From Chloroflexota bacterium (lineage in GTDB: Bacteria > Chloroflexota > Dormibacteria > Dormibacterales > Dormibacteraceae), in contig VBEK01000149.1 in NCBI GenBank assembly GCA_005889135.1, positions 1-39,533 on the forward strand: 39,533 nucleotides of DNA. The letters are read 5' to 3'. Both the position numbers and the translations under genes were made by a program. Under the pieces are notes generated by a model. It saw only the letters and a program-made list of their open reading frames with translations, did not search any database and was not told where the DNA came from. Position 1 is the stretch's first letter, and every line of letters starts with the position of its first letter. Positions 31,237 to 39,533 of this stretch are shown here, piece after piece.

Positions 31237-32014
31237 TTTCGAGATCAAAGACCTGCGGGCGAGCGTCGAGGGACGTCAGATCCTGAAGGGCGTTTCGCTC
31301 GCGATCAACAAGGGCGAGGTCCACGCGGTGATGGGCCCGAACGGGTCGGGCAAGTCGACGCTGTCGCACACGTTGATGGGTCACCCGGGCTACACGGTCG
31401 ACGGCGGCGAGGTCCGCTTCAAGGGCCAGAACGTGCTCGAGCTCGAGCCTGACGAGCGCGCGCGGCTCGGCATGTTCCTCGCGCTGCAGTACCCCGTGGT
31501 CGTGCCGGGGATCTCGATGGCCAACTTCCTGCGCACGGCGCTGAACGCGCACCGGGGCTACGACGGGAAGGACAAGTCGAAGATGGTGACGCCGAAGGAG
31601 TTCCGCTCGCTGCTGAAGGACGAGCTCGAGGTGCTGCACATGGACGATTCGTTCCTGTCGCGGTACATCAACGACGGCTTCTCGGGCGGCGAGAAGAAGC
31701 GCGCGGAGATCCTGCAGATGGCGGTGCTCAAGCCCGAGATCGCGATCCTCGACGAGACCGACTCCGGCCTGGACATCGACTCCATCAAGTTCGTGGCGGA
31801 GGAGGTCAACCGCATGCGGGGGCCGAATCTCGGCGTCCTGATCATCACGCACTACACGCGCGTCCTCGAGTTCATCAAGCCGGACTTCGTGCACGTGCTG
31901 GTCGACGGCAAGTTCGTGCTGTCGGGCGGGCCCGAGGTCGCTGACCGGTTGGAGAAGACCGGCTACTCGGAGTGGGGCAAAGAGGAAGCCGCCCAGCCCC
32001 AGGAGGTTGCCTGA
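31229..32014 (+). CDS. sufC: Fe-S assembly ATPase SufC
   Basis: 261 residues, TTG start with a good Shine-Dalgarno. Walker A 'GPNGSGKST', the SufC signature '[15 protein letters not shown]', and Walker B '[14 protein letters not shown]' are all intact, as is the switch His in 'IITHYTRVL'. SufC drives SufBCD scaffold remodelling using ATP. Here sufC precedes sufB, rather than following sufD. The stop and the sufB ATG overlap (TGATG). Confidence 0.97.
   Translation: MADFEIKDLRASVEGRQILKGVSLAINKGEVHAVMGPNGSGKSTLSHTLMGHPGYTVDGGEVRFKGQNVLELEPDERARLGMFLALQYPVVVPGISMANFLRTALNAHRGYDGKDKSKMVTPKEFRSLLKDELEVLHMDDSFLSRYINDGFSGGEKKRAEILQMAVLKPEIAILDETDSGLDIDSIKFVAEEVNRMRGPNLGVLIITHYTRVLEFIKPDFVHVLVDGKFVLSGGPEVADRLEKTGYSEWGKEEAAQPQEVA
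32001..32006 (+). promoter_or_regulatory. Shine-Dalgarno of sufB
   Basis: AGGAGG 7 bases before the sufB ATG at 32014, within the end of sufC. Confidence 0.75.
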
Positions 32015-33423
32015 TGGCCACACAGCCCAAGCTCGACGTCGGCGTCGACTATAAGGACAAGTACGGCTTCTTCTTCCCCGAGGACTACGTCTTCAAGGCC
32101 AAGCGCGGCCTGAACCCGGAGGTCGTGAAAGAGATCTCCTTCATGAAGGGCGAGCCGGAGTGGATGACGAAGTTCCGCCTGCGCTCGCTCGAGATCTTCC
32201 GCAAGAAGCCCATGCCCAACTGGGGCGCGGACCTGTCTGTGATCGACTTCGAGAACATCTTCTACTACCTCAAGCCCGCCGAGAAGCAGTCGGCGTCCTG
32301 GGAGGAGCTTCCGGCCGACATCAAGGCGACCTACGACCGTCTGGGCGTGCCCGAGGCGGAGCGCAAGTTCCTCGCCGGTGTATCGGCGCAGTACGAGTCA
32401 GAGGTCGTCTACCACTCGCTGCAGGAAAACCTGACCAAGAAGGGTGTGATCTTCCTGGACACCGACTCCGCCCTGCGCGAGCACCCTGACCTGTTCAAGG
32501 AGTACTTCGGGACCGTCATCCCGCCCGCCGACAACAAGTTCTCCGCACTGAACAGCGCGGTGTGGTCGGGCGGATCGTTCATCTACGTCCCGAAGGGGGT
32601 CAAGGTCGACATCCCGCTGCAGGCGTACTTCCGCATCAACGCGGAGAACATGGGCCAGTTCGAGCGGACGCTGATCATCTGCGACGAGGGATCGTTCGTG
32701 CACTACATCGAAGGCTGCACGGCCCCGATCTACACGACCGACTCGCTGCACTCTGCGGTGGTCGAGATCATCGTCAAGAAGGACGCGCGCTGCCGCTACA
32801 CCACGATCCAGAACTGGTCGACCAACGTCTTCAACCTGGTCACGAAGCGCGCGATGGCGTACCGGGACGCGACGATGGAGTGGGTCGACGGCAACCTCGG
32901 GTCGCAGATCACCATGAAGTACCCGAGCGTCTACCTGATGGAGCCCGGTGCGAAGGGCGACGTGCTCTCGGTCGCGTTCGCCGGCAAGGGCCAGCACCAG
33001 GACGCCGGCGGCAAGATGATCCACGTCGCGCCCAACACGACCTCGACCATCACGTCGAAGTCGATCAGCAAGGGCGGCGGCCGCACCTCATATCGCGGCC
33101 ACATCAAGATCTATCCCGGCGCCAACAACGTGAAGTCGTTCGTCAAGTGCGACGCGCTGCTGCTCGACGACGAGTCACGCAGCGACACCTACCCGTACAA
33201 CGACGTCGACGCCGAGAACGTGACCCTGGGCCACGAGGCGACGGTGAGCAAGGTCAGCGACGAGCAGCTCTTCTACCTGATGAGCCGCGGCATCCCGCGC
33301 GCCGAAGCCGAGACGATGATCGTCAACGGCTTCATCGAGCCGTTCACCAAGGAGCTTCCTCTCGAGTACGCGGTGGAGCTGAACCGCCTGATCCAGCTCG
33401 AGATGGAGGGCTCGGTAGGCTGA
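32014..33423 (+). CDS. sufB: Fe-S cluster scaffold SufB
   Basis: 469 residues from the ATG at 32014, preceded by AGGAGG. '[20 protein letters not shown]', '[20 protein letters not shown]', '[14 protein letters not shown]' (conserved Cys) and '[20 protein letters not shown]', ending with the '[20 protein letters not shown]' type block, match SufB throughout. SufB accepts sulfur from SufS and SufU and builds clusters with SufC and SufD. Full length. Confidence 0.97.
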   Translation: MATQPKLDVGVDYKDKYGFFFPEDYVFKAKRGLNPEVVKEISFMKGEPEWMTKFRLRSLEIFRKKPMPNWGADLSVIDFENIFYYLKPAEKQSASWEELPADIKATYDRLGVPEAERKFLAGVSAQYESEVVYHSLQENLTKKGVIFLDTDSALREHPDLFKEYFGTVIPPADNKFSALNSAVWSGGSFIYVPKGVKVDIPLQAYFRINAENMGQFERTLIICDEGSFVHYIEGCTAPIYTTDSLHSAVVEIIVKKDARCRYTTIQNWSTNVFNLVTKRAMAYRDATMEWVDGNLGSQITMKYPSVYLMEPGAKGDVLSVAFAGKGQHQDAGGKMIHVAPNTTSTITSKSISKGGGRTSYRGHIKIYPGANNVKSFVKCDALLLDDESRSDTYPYNDVDAENVTLGHEATVSKVSDEQLFYLMSRGIPRAEAETMIVNGFIEPFTKELPLEYAVELNRLIQLEMEGSVG

Positions 33424-33425
33424 GT

Positions 33426-34619
33426 ATGGCCATCAACGCGGAAACCCTGGACCAGCTCCAGGGCGAACCGGGCTGGCTGCGCAACGTCAGGCGCAAGGCG
33501 CTCGAAAGCTACGAGCGGCTGCCGGCGCCCAGCAAAACGGACGAGGAGTGGCGGCGCACCGACGTCAGCGGCCTCGACCCGAACAAGTTCTCGAAGTTGG
33601 AACACCTGGACGGGCAGAAGCTGATCCTGCCCGAGGCGCTGCCGAAGGGTGTGATCCTGATGCCGCTGCGCCAGGCGGCCCAGGACCACCCGGACCTGGT
33701 CGAGCCGCGGTTGTTCTCCCTTGTGCACGCAGACCGCGACCGTTTCGCCGCCCTCCACGCGGCCCTCTTCACCGGCGGCACGTTTTTGTACGTCCCGGAC
33801 GGCGTTGTGGTCGAGCAACCGATCATCGGCCAGCACTTTTCGCACGAGGCGGGCACCAGCGTGCTGCCGCACACGCTGATCGTCGCCGGCCGCGGTGCGA
33901 GGTTCGACTACCTCGACGAGTACATCGCCGAGAACGAAGATGAAGCCGGCTACCGCACGGGCTCAGCCGAGATCTTCGTCGGCGAGGGCGCGCAGGTCGG
34001 CTACGTGGCGGTCCAGAAGTGGGGTCGCAACACGTGGCATCTCGCCGACCAGCGTGCGGAGCTTCAAAAAGACTCCACGCTGAGGCTGTTCAACGTGACC
34101 CTCGGCGGCAGATTCTCGAAGTCACGAGTCGAGGCTTCACTCGCCGGCGAGGGCGCCAACGCCGAGCTCAAGGCGATCTACCTCGCTTCGGGACAGCAGT
34201 TCTTTGACTTCCACACGCTGCAGGACCACCGGGTCGGCAACACCCGCAGCGACCTGCTCTTCAAGGGCGCGCTGCAGGACGTCGCGCGGACGGTGTACGC
34301 GGGCCTGATCCGGATCGAGAAGCACGCCGCCCGCTCCGACGCCTACCAGGCCAACCGCAACCTCGTCCTGTCGGACAAGGCCAAGGCCACCTCGATCCCC
34401 ATGCTCGAGATCGACAACAACGACGTCCGGTGCACGCACGGCGCGACGGTCGGCCCGGTCGACCCCGAGCACCTCTTCTACCTGCGCTCGCGGGGCATCC
34501 CCGAGCCGACCGCCAAGCGGATGCTCATCCAGGGCTTCTTCGGCGACGTCCTCGACCGCATCCCCTTCGAGCACGCGCGCAAGCTCGTCGAGGCCGAGCT
34601 GGAGGCCCGGATTGGCTAG
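33426..34619 (+). CDS. sufD: Fe-S cluster assembly protein SufD
   Basis: 397 residues, ATG two bases after the sufB stop. An N-terminal helical domain includes 'LRNVRRKALESYERLPAPSK' and 'TDEEWRRTDVSGLD', then the beta-helix core with 'GGTFLYVPDGVVVEQPIIGQ', and the C-terminal 'DNNDVRCTHGATVGPVDPEH' with the conserved 'CTHGATVG' (SufD His). It partners SufB in the SufBC2D complex. The stop overlaps the ferredoxin start by 8 bases. Confidence 0.96.
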   Translation: MAINAETLDQLQGEPGWLRNVRRKALESYERLPAPSKTDEEWRRTDVSGLDPNKFSKLEHLDGQKLILPEALPKGVILMPLRQAAQDHPDLVEPRLFSLVHADRDRFAALHAALFTGGTFLYVPDGVVVEQPIIGQHFSHEAGTSVLPHTLIVAGRGARFDYLDEYIAENEDEAGYRTGSAEIFVGEGAQVGYVAVQKWGRNTWHLADQRAELQKDSTLRLFNVTLGGRFSKSRVEASLAGEGANAELKAIYLASGQQFFDFHTLQDHRVGNTRSDLLFKGALQDVARTVYAGLIRIEKHAARSDAYQANRNLVLSDKAKATSIPMLEIDNNDVRCTHGATVGPVDPEHLFYLRSRGIPEPTAKRMLIQGFFGDVLDRIPFEHARKLVEAELEARIG

Positions 34620-34926
34620 CTACAAAGTGGCGACCGTCGGTGAGCTGCAGCCGGAGTCGATGAAGCGCGTCGACGCGGGCGGCACGCCGGTGTGCCTGGC
34701 CCACGCCGAGGACGGAAGCTTCTACGCCCTCAACGACATCTGCACGCACGAGGAGTTCTTCCTCAGCGACGGCGAGCTGTGGGGCATGGACGTCGAGTGC
34801 CCGCAGCACGGCTCGCGGTTCAACCTGCAGACCGGCAAAGTCACCGGTCTCCCGGCCGTCATCCCCGCCAAGGCTTACCCGGTGAAGGTCGAGGGCGAGG
34901 ACCTTTACGTCGAGGTGCCCGACTAG
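34612..34926 (+). CDS. Rieske-type [2Fe-2S] ferredoxin
   Basis: 104 residues, TTG start within the end of sufD. Rieske ligands: C44-T-H46 and C63-P-Q-H66 ('DICTHEEFFLS', 'VECPQHGSRFN'). The small all-beta protein resembles the ferredoxin subunits of dioxygenases and the Rieske proteins often found in actinobacterial and Chloroflexota suf operons. It may carry electrons for cluster assembly or repair. The stop overlaps the sufS GTG by one base (TAGTG). Confidence 0.93.
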   Translation: MASYKVATVGELQPESMKRVDAGGTPVCLAHAEDGSFYALNDICTHEEFFLSDGELWGMDVECPQHGSRFNLQTGKVTGLPAVIPAKAYPVKVEGEDLYVEVPD

Positions 34927-36143
34927 TGGCTGTCAGGACCCTCGACGTCACCGCGATCCGTCGCGACTTCCCCATCTTCGAGACGGGGATCGCCTACCTC
35001 GATTCCGCCAACACCTCGCAGCGGCCCCGCCAGGTGACCGGGGCGATGCTGGAGTACTTCGAGAAGTTCAACTCCAACATCCACCGCGCCGCCTACCGGA
35101 TCGCCGAAGAGGCGACGGTGCGCTACGAGGCCACGCGGGAGAAGGTGCGCGCCTTCATCAACGCCGCGTCGACCAGGGAGATCGTCTACACCCGCGGCAC
35201 GACCGAAGGCATCAACCTCGTCGCCTATGGGTGGGGCCGCAAGAACATCACACAGGGCGACTTGATCGTGCTGACGATCCTCGACCACCACTCGAACATC
35301 GTGCCGTGGCAGATCCTCGCCGCCGAGAAGGGCGCCCACATCGAATACGTCGACATCGACGAGAAGGGCGAGCTCCGCCAGGACCAGTTCACCGAGCTGC
35401 TGAAGCGCGGTCCAAAGCTGGTCGCCTTCAACCTGATCAGCAACGCGATGGGCACCATCAACCCCGCGCGGGAGATGGTGGCCGCGGCGAAAAAAGCCGG
35501 CGCCACCGTCCTGGTCGACGGCGCCCAGAGCACGCCGCACCAGCCGGTCGACGTCCGCGCCCTCGGCTGCGACTTCTACGCGTTCAGCGGCCACAAGATG
35601 CTCGGGCCGACGGGCGCGGGGATCCTCTACGGCCGGCGGGAGCTGCTCGAGGCCATGGATCCGTTCCAGGCGGGCGGCGACATGATCAAGACCGTCCGCG
35701 TCGAGGGCACGACCTACCACGAGCTGCCGTGGAAGTTCGAGGCCGGCACGCAGGCGATCGCCGAGGTGATCGGCCTCGGCGCCGCCGTCGACTACCTGAC
35801 CGACCTCGGCATGGACGCCGTTCGCGCCCACGAGCTGGAGATCACCGATTACGCCTATGAGGCGCTGTCCGACGTCGAGGGTCTGACGCTCTTTGGTCCG
35901 CCGCCCGCGCGGCGCGCGGGCGTCATCTCGTTTGCGCTCGACGGCATCCACCCGCACGACCTGGCGACCATCGCGGACCGCGACCAGGTCTGCCTTCGGG
36001 CGGGCCACCACTGCGCGATGCCGCTGATGACGCGGCTCGGCGTTCCTGCGACGGCCCGCGCGTCCTTCTACGTGTACACGCAGAAAGAGGAGATCGATCG
36101 GCTCGTAAGCTCGATCAAGGAAGCCCAGAGGATTTTCGCTTGA
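34926..36143 (+). CDS. sufS: Cysteine desulfurase SufS
   Basis: 405 residues from the GTG at 34926. PLP lysine in 'FYAFSGHKMLGPTGAGILYG', catalytic Cys in 'LRAGHHCAMPLMTRLGV', substrate segments 'YLDSANTSQRP' and 'RGTTEGINLVAYGWG', and 'VDGAQSTPHQPVDV' (PLP Asp). These place it in the type II (SufS/CsdA) class. One unusual detail is 'NTSQRP' where SufS normally has 'AASSQKP'. It takes sulfur from cysteine and passes it to SufU. The stop overlaps the sufU TTG (TTGA). Confidence 0.96.
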   Translation: MAVRTLDVTAIRRDFPIFETGIAYLDSANTSQRPRQVTGAMLEYFEKFNSNIHRAAYRIAEEATVRYEATREKVRAFINAASTREIVYTRGTTEGINLVAYGWGRKNITQGDLIVLTILDHHSNIVPWQILAAEKGAHIEYVDIDEKGELRQDQFTELLKRGPKLVAFNLISNAMGTINPAREMVAAAKKAGATVLVDGAQSTPHQPVDVRALGCDFYAFSGHKMLGPTGAGILYGRRELLEAMDPFQAGGDMIKTVRVEGTTYHELPWKFEAGTQAIAEVIGLGAAVDYLTDLGMDAVRAHELEITDYAYEALSDVEGLTLFGPPPARRAGVISFALDGIHPHDLATIADRDQVCLRAGHHCAMPLMTRLGVPATARASFYVYTQKEEIDRLVSSIKEAQRIFA

Positions 36144-36544
36144 GCACCCCCATGTCGGCCGACGACCAGTTCTATCGCGAGTACATCCTCGACCACTACA
36201 AGAACCCCCGGAATTACGGACGCCTCGAGCACCCGGACATCAGCCACGAGGAGGACAACCCGCTCTGCGGCGATGTGGTTGGCATGGACTTCAGGATCAA
36301 GGACGGGGTCATCGACGACATCCGCTTCCACGGGCGCGGCTGCGCGATCTCGCAGGCGTCTGCCTCTCTGCTGTCCGAGCGGCTCAAGGGCCTGTCTCTC
36401 GAGGAGGCCAAGAAGATCAACAAGGACGACGTCATCGGCGAGCTCGGGATCGACATCTCACCCGCGCGCATCAAGTGCGCCCTGCTGTCGCTCAAGGTCC
36501 TGAAGGTCGGCGCCTATGGATTGGCGGACGCGGACGAGGAGTAA
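36140..36544 (+). CDS. sufU: SufU-type sulfur-transfer/scaffold protein
   Basis: 134 residues from TTG 36140; ATG 36152 is an alternative start. 'YREYILDHYKNPRNYGRLEH', 'NPLCGDVV' (C43, D45), 'GRGCAISQASASLL' (C68) and 'RIKCALLSLKVL' (C113, preceded by Lys as in SufU and not His as in IscU). C68 to C113 is 45 residues, close to IscU (about 43) and shorter than firmicute SufU, which has an 18-21 residue insertion there. It is therefore SufU by residue type and operon, IscU-like by spacing. It receives sulfur from SufS. Confidence 0.93.
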   Translation: MSTPMSADDQFYREYILDHYKNPRNYGRLEHPDISHEEDNPLCGDVVGMDFRIKDGVIDDIRFHGRGCAISQASASLLSERLKGLSLEEAKKINKDDVIGELGIDISPARIKCALLSLKVLKVGAYGLADADEE

Positions 36545-36553
36545 TAGAGAGGT

Positions 36554-36886
36554 ATGAGCGATCGAGAGACGCCGTTCCGCGACCTCAAGGTCGACGACAT
36601 CAAGAAGCTGGTCGACGAGGGCGGCCGGGAGATCGTCGACGTGCGCGAGGACTGGGAGTGGAACAAGGGCCACCTCCCGGGCGCGCGGCACGTCGTCCTG
36701 AGCTCGATCCTGGCCAACCCGACGGCGCAGAAGTTCAAGGACGGGACGATCTTCGTCTGCCAGGTCGGTGAGCGCTCCGCGGTCGCGTCCGAGATGGCGG
36801 TGGCCCTGGGCGTGAAGGACGTGGTCAACTTCCGTGGCGGCACCAAGGCGTGGAAGGACGCCGGGCTGCCCCTGGAGACGCCATGA
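36554..36886 (+). CDS. Rhodanese-like sulfurtransferase
   Basis: 110 residues, ATG at 36554. Single rhodanese domain: 'EIVDVREDWEWNKGHLPGAR' and the active-site loop 'VCQVGERSAVAS' with Cys69 followed by a GxR pattern. 'NFRGGTKAWKDAGLP' is the usual end. In a suf operon it may relay sulfur or handle persulfides. The stop overlaps the sufT ATG (ATGA). Confidence 0.93.
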   Translation: MSDRETPFRDLKVDDIKKLVDEGGREIVDVREDWEWNKGHLPGARHVVLSSILANPTAQKFKDGTIFVCQVGERSAVASEMAVALGVKDVVNFRGGTKAWKDAGLPLETP

Positions 36887-37227
36887 GCGAGGCCCCGATG
36901 GTCACCACGGACGTGGCGCCGGACGCGACTGTGCGGCCGGAGGACGTGATCGACGTCCTGCGCCAGTGCTTCGACCCGGAGATCCCGGTCAACATCATCG
37001 ACCTCGGCCTGGTATATGACATCGCGATCAAGCCCGAGCGCGTGGACGTGAAGATGACGCTCACCGCGCTCGGGTGCCCGATGGCGGCCGACGTGATGGC
37101 CGACGTCCGCGACCACCTGCTGACCCTGCCCGGCATCACCGACGCCGGGGTGGACATCGTCTACGAGCCGGTCTGGACTCCCGAGCGCATGTCCGAAGAG
37201 GCGCGCTGGGAGCTGGGGATGGTCTAA
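36883..37227 (+). CDS. sufT: Fe-S maturation protein SufT (DUF59/MIP18)
   Basis: 114 residues, ATG overlapping the rhodanese stop. The DUF59 hallmark 'DPEIPVNIIDLGLVYDI' (31-47) and 'TALGCPMAADV' (Cys65) are present, with the C-terminal 'EPVWTPERMSEEARWELGM'. SufT helps Fe-S cluster delivery under high demand. Last gene of the suf operon. Confidence 0.95.
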   Translation: MSEAPMVTTDVAPDATVRPEDVIDVLRQCFDPEIPVNIIDLGLVYDIAIKPERVDVKMTLTALGCPMAADVMADVRDHLLTLPGITDAGVDIVYEPVWTPERMSEEARWELGMV

Positions 37228-37250
37228 GCCGCTCAGGCCGCCGTCGATGC

Positions 37251-37313
37251 GTGCGTCTTGCGCAAAAAAACGTCCCCATCCGGCCGCGCTCCGACGCACC
37301 TTTTGCGCAAAAG
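37251..37313. terminator. Palindromic element after the suf operon, possible terminator
   Basis: GTGCGTC (37251-37257) pairs with GACGCAC (37293-37299), and the perfect palindrome CTTTTGCGCAAAAG follows at 37300-37313. It lies between the convergent sufT and membrane-protein genes. There is no classical T-tract, so termination is only a possibility. It shares the CGCACCTTnTGnCGnAAA core with 17330-17347. Confidence 0.4.
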
Positions 37314-37339
37314 TCGCCCAATGATCGTTACGACCCTTC

Positions 37340-37852
37340 TCAGCGGCCGTGGTAATGGGCCACGCCGTTGACGCACTCGTACTGGTAGGGACCTGTGATC
37401 AGGCCCGGGCCGCCGCCGACGGCGTTGCCTCGCTCCGGACAGACGATCACCCGCTGGGCCACCTCCAGCCCGACCAGCAGCACCGCCACCGCCAGCGCCG
37501 CCGCGACCAGTCCGGAGAGCCGCGCCGGCCGCGACCGCGTCGCCTCTCGCGCCGTCCGCCTGAGCGCGAAGAAGACGAGGAAGCCCGCGGCGACGAAGGC
37601 CAGGCCGACCGGGAAACTGAACAGAAAGCCCAGCAAGAACAGCCCGCTCGCGACTGCGGCGCGAATCGCCACCCGGATAGGGACGATCTCCGGCCGTGGC
37701 ACCAGCGCGATCACCAGCAGCGCAGCCATGAGGGCCATGTAGCCGGCGACGAATCGCGAGATGTACGGCTGATCCGACGCGCGCTGTGCATTGATCAGGC
37801 CGACGTAGATGACGATGGTCGCGAGCACGATCGCGAAAGCGACGAGCGACAT
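37340..37852 (-). CDS. Small polytopic membrane protein, unknown function
   Basis: 170 residues from the ATG at 37852; the frame is open further upstream, but that part overlaps the previous gene. About five hydrophobic segments, beginning 'SLVAFAIVLATIVIYVGLIN', and a C-terminal tail with two Cys ('VICPERGN', 'YECVNGVAHYHGR'). I recognise no family. It follows two other membrane-protein reading frames on the same strand. Confidence 0.6.
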   Translation of the reverse strand: MSLVAFAIVLATIVIYVGLINAQRASDQPYISRFVAGYMALMAALLVIALVPRPEIVPIRVAIRAAVASGLFLLGFLFSFPVGLAFVAAGFLVFFALRRTAREATRSRPARLSGLVAAALAVAVLLVGLEVAQRVIVCPERGNAVGGGPGLITGPYQYECVNGVAHYHGR

Positions 37853-37889
37853 GACTCGCACCGAGCGCCCTTCGCCGGCCGCAGGCACG

Positions 37890-38213
37890 TCAGCGTTCGC
37901 GCGTGCCACTCGAGCCGGCGGCGACCAGCGCCGTCGAAGAGCCGGGCGCCGAACGCTCCACATTCACCGCGGTCGACGTGCGGGCCGCTTCGCCCCGCTT
38001 ACGAAGCAGTGGGTACGCCTGCAGCACAAACCAATACCCAACCACACCCACCGGAAAGTTGACCATCAAAAGTGCGAAGGCAATCCCCCAGCCGATCAAC
38101 CCGGCCAGAGCAGGCAGCGCGACGTAACGAGGCTCCTGGGCGGCGCGGATCACCGCCGGCAAGGCCAGCGCTCCGCCGTACGCGCCTTCGGCGGGAGCAA
38201 GAAGGACGGTCAA
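37890..38213 (-). CDS. Membrane protein, possibly the displaced C-terminus of the upstream gene
   Basis: 107 residues, TTG overlapping the upstream stop (TTGA). Two or three hydrophobic segments ('LPALAGLIGWGIAFALLMV', 'GVVGYWFVLQAYPLL') followed by a polar tail. It reads like the final helices of a GT87/DUF2029-type protein and could belong to the preceding gene if one base were gained or lost near 38213. Equally, it could be a separately translated small subunit. Confidence 0.5.
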   Translation of the reverse strand: MTVLLAPAEGAYGGALALPAVIRAAQEPRYVALPALAGLIGWGIAFALLMVNFPVGVVGYWFVLQAYPLLRKRGEAARTSTAVNVERSAPGSSTALVAAGSSGTRER

Positions 38214-38866
38214 AGCCAGTGCAAACCGGCCAGCCCGGCATACAGGCCGATGATCTGGCGATAGGTGGCCAACCAGTCAGGCTGATAGAGAAACGCCAGC
38301 GCAGTGATGGGCAGGAGGAACAGCGCCCCGGCCGCAACCGCTTCGAGCAGCTGCCGCCACCGCCATCCGGATGCCAGCAGCACCAGGATCACAGGCAGGG
38401 TGTTCGCCGGCCGCCACAGCCCCAGCGCCACGCCGAGGCCGACCAGGGGATGGTGTCCGCTGCGCTTGGCCCAGCTCGCCAGGCCAACACCAAAAACTGC
38501 GACCGCGGTGCTGAAGTTCGAGTTCACGAGCACACCGACTGCGACCGGCGACACCATCGCCGCGACCAGAACCACGCGCCGCGCGCCCCACAGCCACAGT
38601 CCCGGGCCAAGGAATGCAACGCAGATCACCGGGGCAAGAAGTCGTGGCCATGGATCGGCGAGGACGCCGAGCGGCGCGAACGGCAAATACACGGGCAAGG
38701 GGTAGGCGAAGAGGAAGGAGTCGCCGTAGCGGACGTTGCGGGCCAGGGCCTGGGCGGGCCAGTAGTCGAACCCGGAGCTGAGGACGGGAAGCGAAAGAAC
38801 AAGCAGGGGCAAGCTCACGAAGGTCGCCAGCCAGGCCCATCCGTAGCGCGAGCGAAACCATCCCAC
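38210..38866 (-). CDS. GT87/DUF2029-like membrane protein, perhaps truncated
   Basis: 218 residues, GTG at 38866. About seven hydrophobic helices, with 'ALARNVRYGDSFLFAYPLPV' and 'YLPFAPLG' in the first loop and 'GVALGLWRPANTLPVILVLL' later, resembling lipid-linked-sugar mannosyltransferases (GT87/DUF2029), which are usually about 350-450 residues. It ends abruptly after 'GLYAGLAGLHWL', with the next frame continuing hydrophobic sequence. Family call is tentative. Confidence 0.5.
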   Translation of the reverse strand: MGWFRSRYGWAWLATFVSLPLLVLSLPVLSSGFDYWPAQALARNVRYGDSFLFAYPLPVYLPFAPLGVLADPWPRLLAPVICVAFLGPGLWLWGARRVVLVAAMVSPVAVGVLVNSNFSTAVAVFGVGLASWAKRSGHHPLVGLGVALGLWRPANTLPVILVLLASGWRWRQLLEAVAAGALFLLPITALAFLYQPDWLATYRQIIGLYAGLAGLHWL

Positions 38867-38948
38867 TTGGCGGTGGCTGACGATAACCGGTGGGGCGGCG
38901 ACACGCGTCGGTCAACCGTCATCCGGACGGACGCCAATCGGCGCTACG

Positions 38949-38954
38949 TACACT
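38949..38954 (+). promoter_or_regulatory. -10 box of the citrate synthase gene, leaderless spacing
   Basis: TACACT (4/6) lies 8 bases before the GTG at 38963. The same arrangement is seen at rplU, clpP, sufR and cpaB. Confidence 0.45.
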
Positions 38955-38962
38955 TACGAGTC

Positions 38963-39533
38963 GTGGCGGAGTTCAGCCCCGGGCTGGAGGGTGTGGTTGC
39001 CGCTGAGACCGCTGTCAGCGAGGTCGACGGCGCGAACGGCCGCCTCATCTACCGCGGCGGCTATCTGATCGAGGACCTCGTTCCGGTAACGAGCTACGAA
39101 GAGGCGGCCTACCTTCTTTGGCACGGCGAGCTGCCGAACGAAAAGGAGCTCGACGACCTGAGGAAGCACATGGCTCGAGCTCGCAAGCTCAAGGACTCGT
39201 CGCGCAAAACGCTGGCCGCGATGGAGCCGGCGACCGATCCGATGGACGTCTTGAGGACGGTGGTTTCGGCGCAGGGGGCGGCCCACACCCTGACCAAGCC
39301 GACGCTCGACGAGGCCGTCGCCCTCACCGCGGTCTTCCCCACGATCGTCGGCGCGACCCAGCGCCGCCGACAGGGCAAGGACCCCGTGGAGCCTCGCGAT
39401 GACCTCGGCCACGCCGGCAATCTGCTCTGGTGTCTGGAGGGAAAAGAGCCGGACGCGCAAAAAGCGCACTGGGTCGACAGCTATCTCGTGCTCCTCGCGG
39501 ACCACGGCCTCAACGCATCCACGTTCGCCGCAC
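38963..39533 (+). CDS. Citrate synthase, C-terminus beyond right edge
   Basis: 190 residues visible, GTG start. 'GLEGVVAAETAVSEVDGANG', then 'RLIYRGGYLIEDL', 'SYEEAAYLLWHGELPNEKEL', 'AAMEPATDPMDVLRTVVSAQ', and 'LLADHGLNASTFAA' with the active-site His near the end are classic for type II short-form citrate synthases (close to the 2-methylcitrate synthase subgroup). It condenses acetyl-CoA (or propionyl-CoA) with oxaloacetate. The other catalytic residues lie beyond the window. Confidence 0.92.
   Translation, partial: MAEFSPGLEGVVAAETAVSEVDGANGRLIYRGGYLIEDLVPVTSYEEAAYLLWHGELPNEKELDDLRKHMARARKLKDSSRKTLAAMEPATDPMDVLRTVVSAQGAAHTLTKPTLDEAVALTAVFPTIVGATQRRRQGKDPVEPRDDLGHAGNLLWCLEGKEPDAQKAHWVDSYLVLLADHGLNASTFAA

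Overview
This 39.5 kb window is a GC-rich chromosomal segment (by eye roughly 65-70% GC) with tightly packed, overlapping genes. It has no transposase, integrase, prophage gene, tRNA or rRNA that I can see, and no gene-free stretch longer than 300 bases; the largest gaps are about 190-200 bases at 5484-5670, 25266-25466 and 26271-26465. Gene content suggests a deep-branching Terrabacteria member such as Chloroflexota or Dormibacterota, or possibly an actinobacterium: a SufR-led suf operon, Tad pilus genes, GTG/TTG starts, and many -10 boxes lying only 6-9 bases before the start codon (leaderless mRNAs). This placement is an inference from gene repertoire, not a phylogeny.

Layout. 1-2505 (minus): three TadE/TadG-like pseudopilin or surface proteins. 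2552-5483 (plus): divergent cpaB, tadB, tadC and an HspR-like MerR regulator. 5502-6649: two 42-bp-period repeat arrays flanking a gene for an AbiEi/DUF559 nuclease-like protein. 6664-9703 (minus): housekeeping operon rplU-rpmA-obgE-nadD-rsfS. 9747-16353 (minus): valS followed by four integral-membrane genes that look like a degenerate complex I / hydrogenase-4 membrane arm with no catalytic subunits. 16454-17248: SDR oxidoreductase. 17375-23866 (minus): PBP1A, tig, clpP, a free-standing ClpX-type zinc finger, clpX and a secreted GH25-like protein. 23888-25265: a frameshifted polysaccharide flippase, beside a cluster of CCCTCTCCC palindromic repeats. 25467-28847: three C39-like cysteine peptidase paralogs, the last one in an MFS transporter - coiled-coil protein - peptidase operon. 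30586-37227 (plus): sufR-sufC-sufB-sufD-Rieske-sufS-sufU-rhodanese-sufT. 37340-38866: membrane proteins of unknown function. 38963-end: the start of citrate synthase.

The best-supported functional unit is the suf operon. SufR would sense Fe-S status and bind the palindrome at 30547-30566, which carries the CAAC-N6-GTTG signature and also sits in front of the divergent MFS gene. SufBCD with SufS/SufU, a Rieske ferredoxin, a rhodanese and SufT would build and deliver clusters. tig, clpP and clpX form a protein-quality-control block, with a stand-alone ClpX zinc finger between clpP and clpX.

Most unusual points: (i) the orphan complex I-like membrane module whose antiporter-like subunits keep the family scaffold but appear to have lost the proton-pathway lysines; (ii) palindromes spaced exactly 42 bp apart in two same-orientation arrays bracketing a nuclease-like gene whose stop codon lies in the repeat; (iii) near-cognate start codons (ACG, CTG) placed exactly where a stop/start overlap would sit; (iv) the solo ClpX zinc finger.
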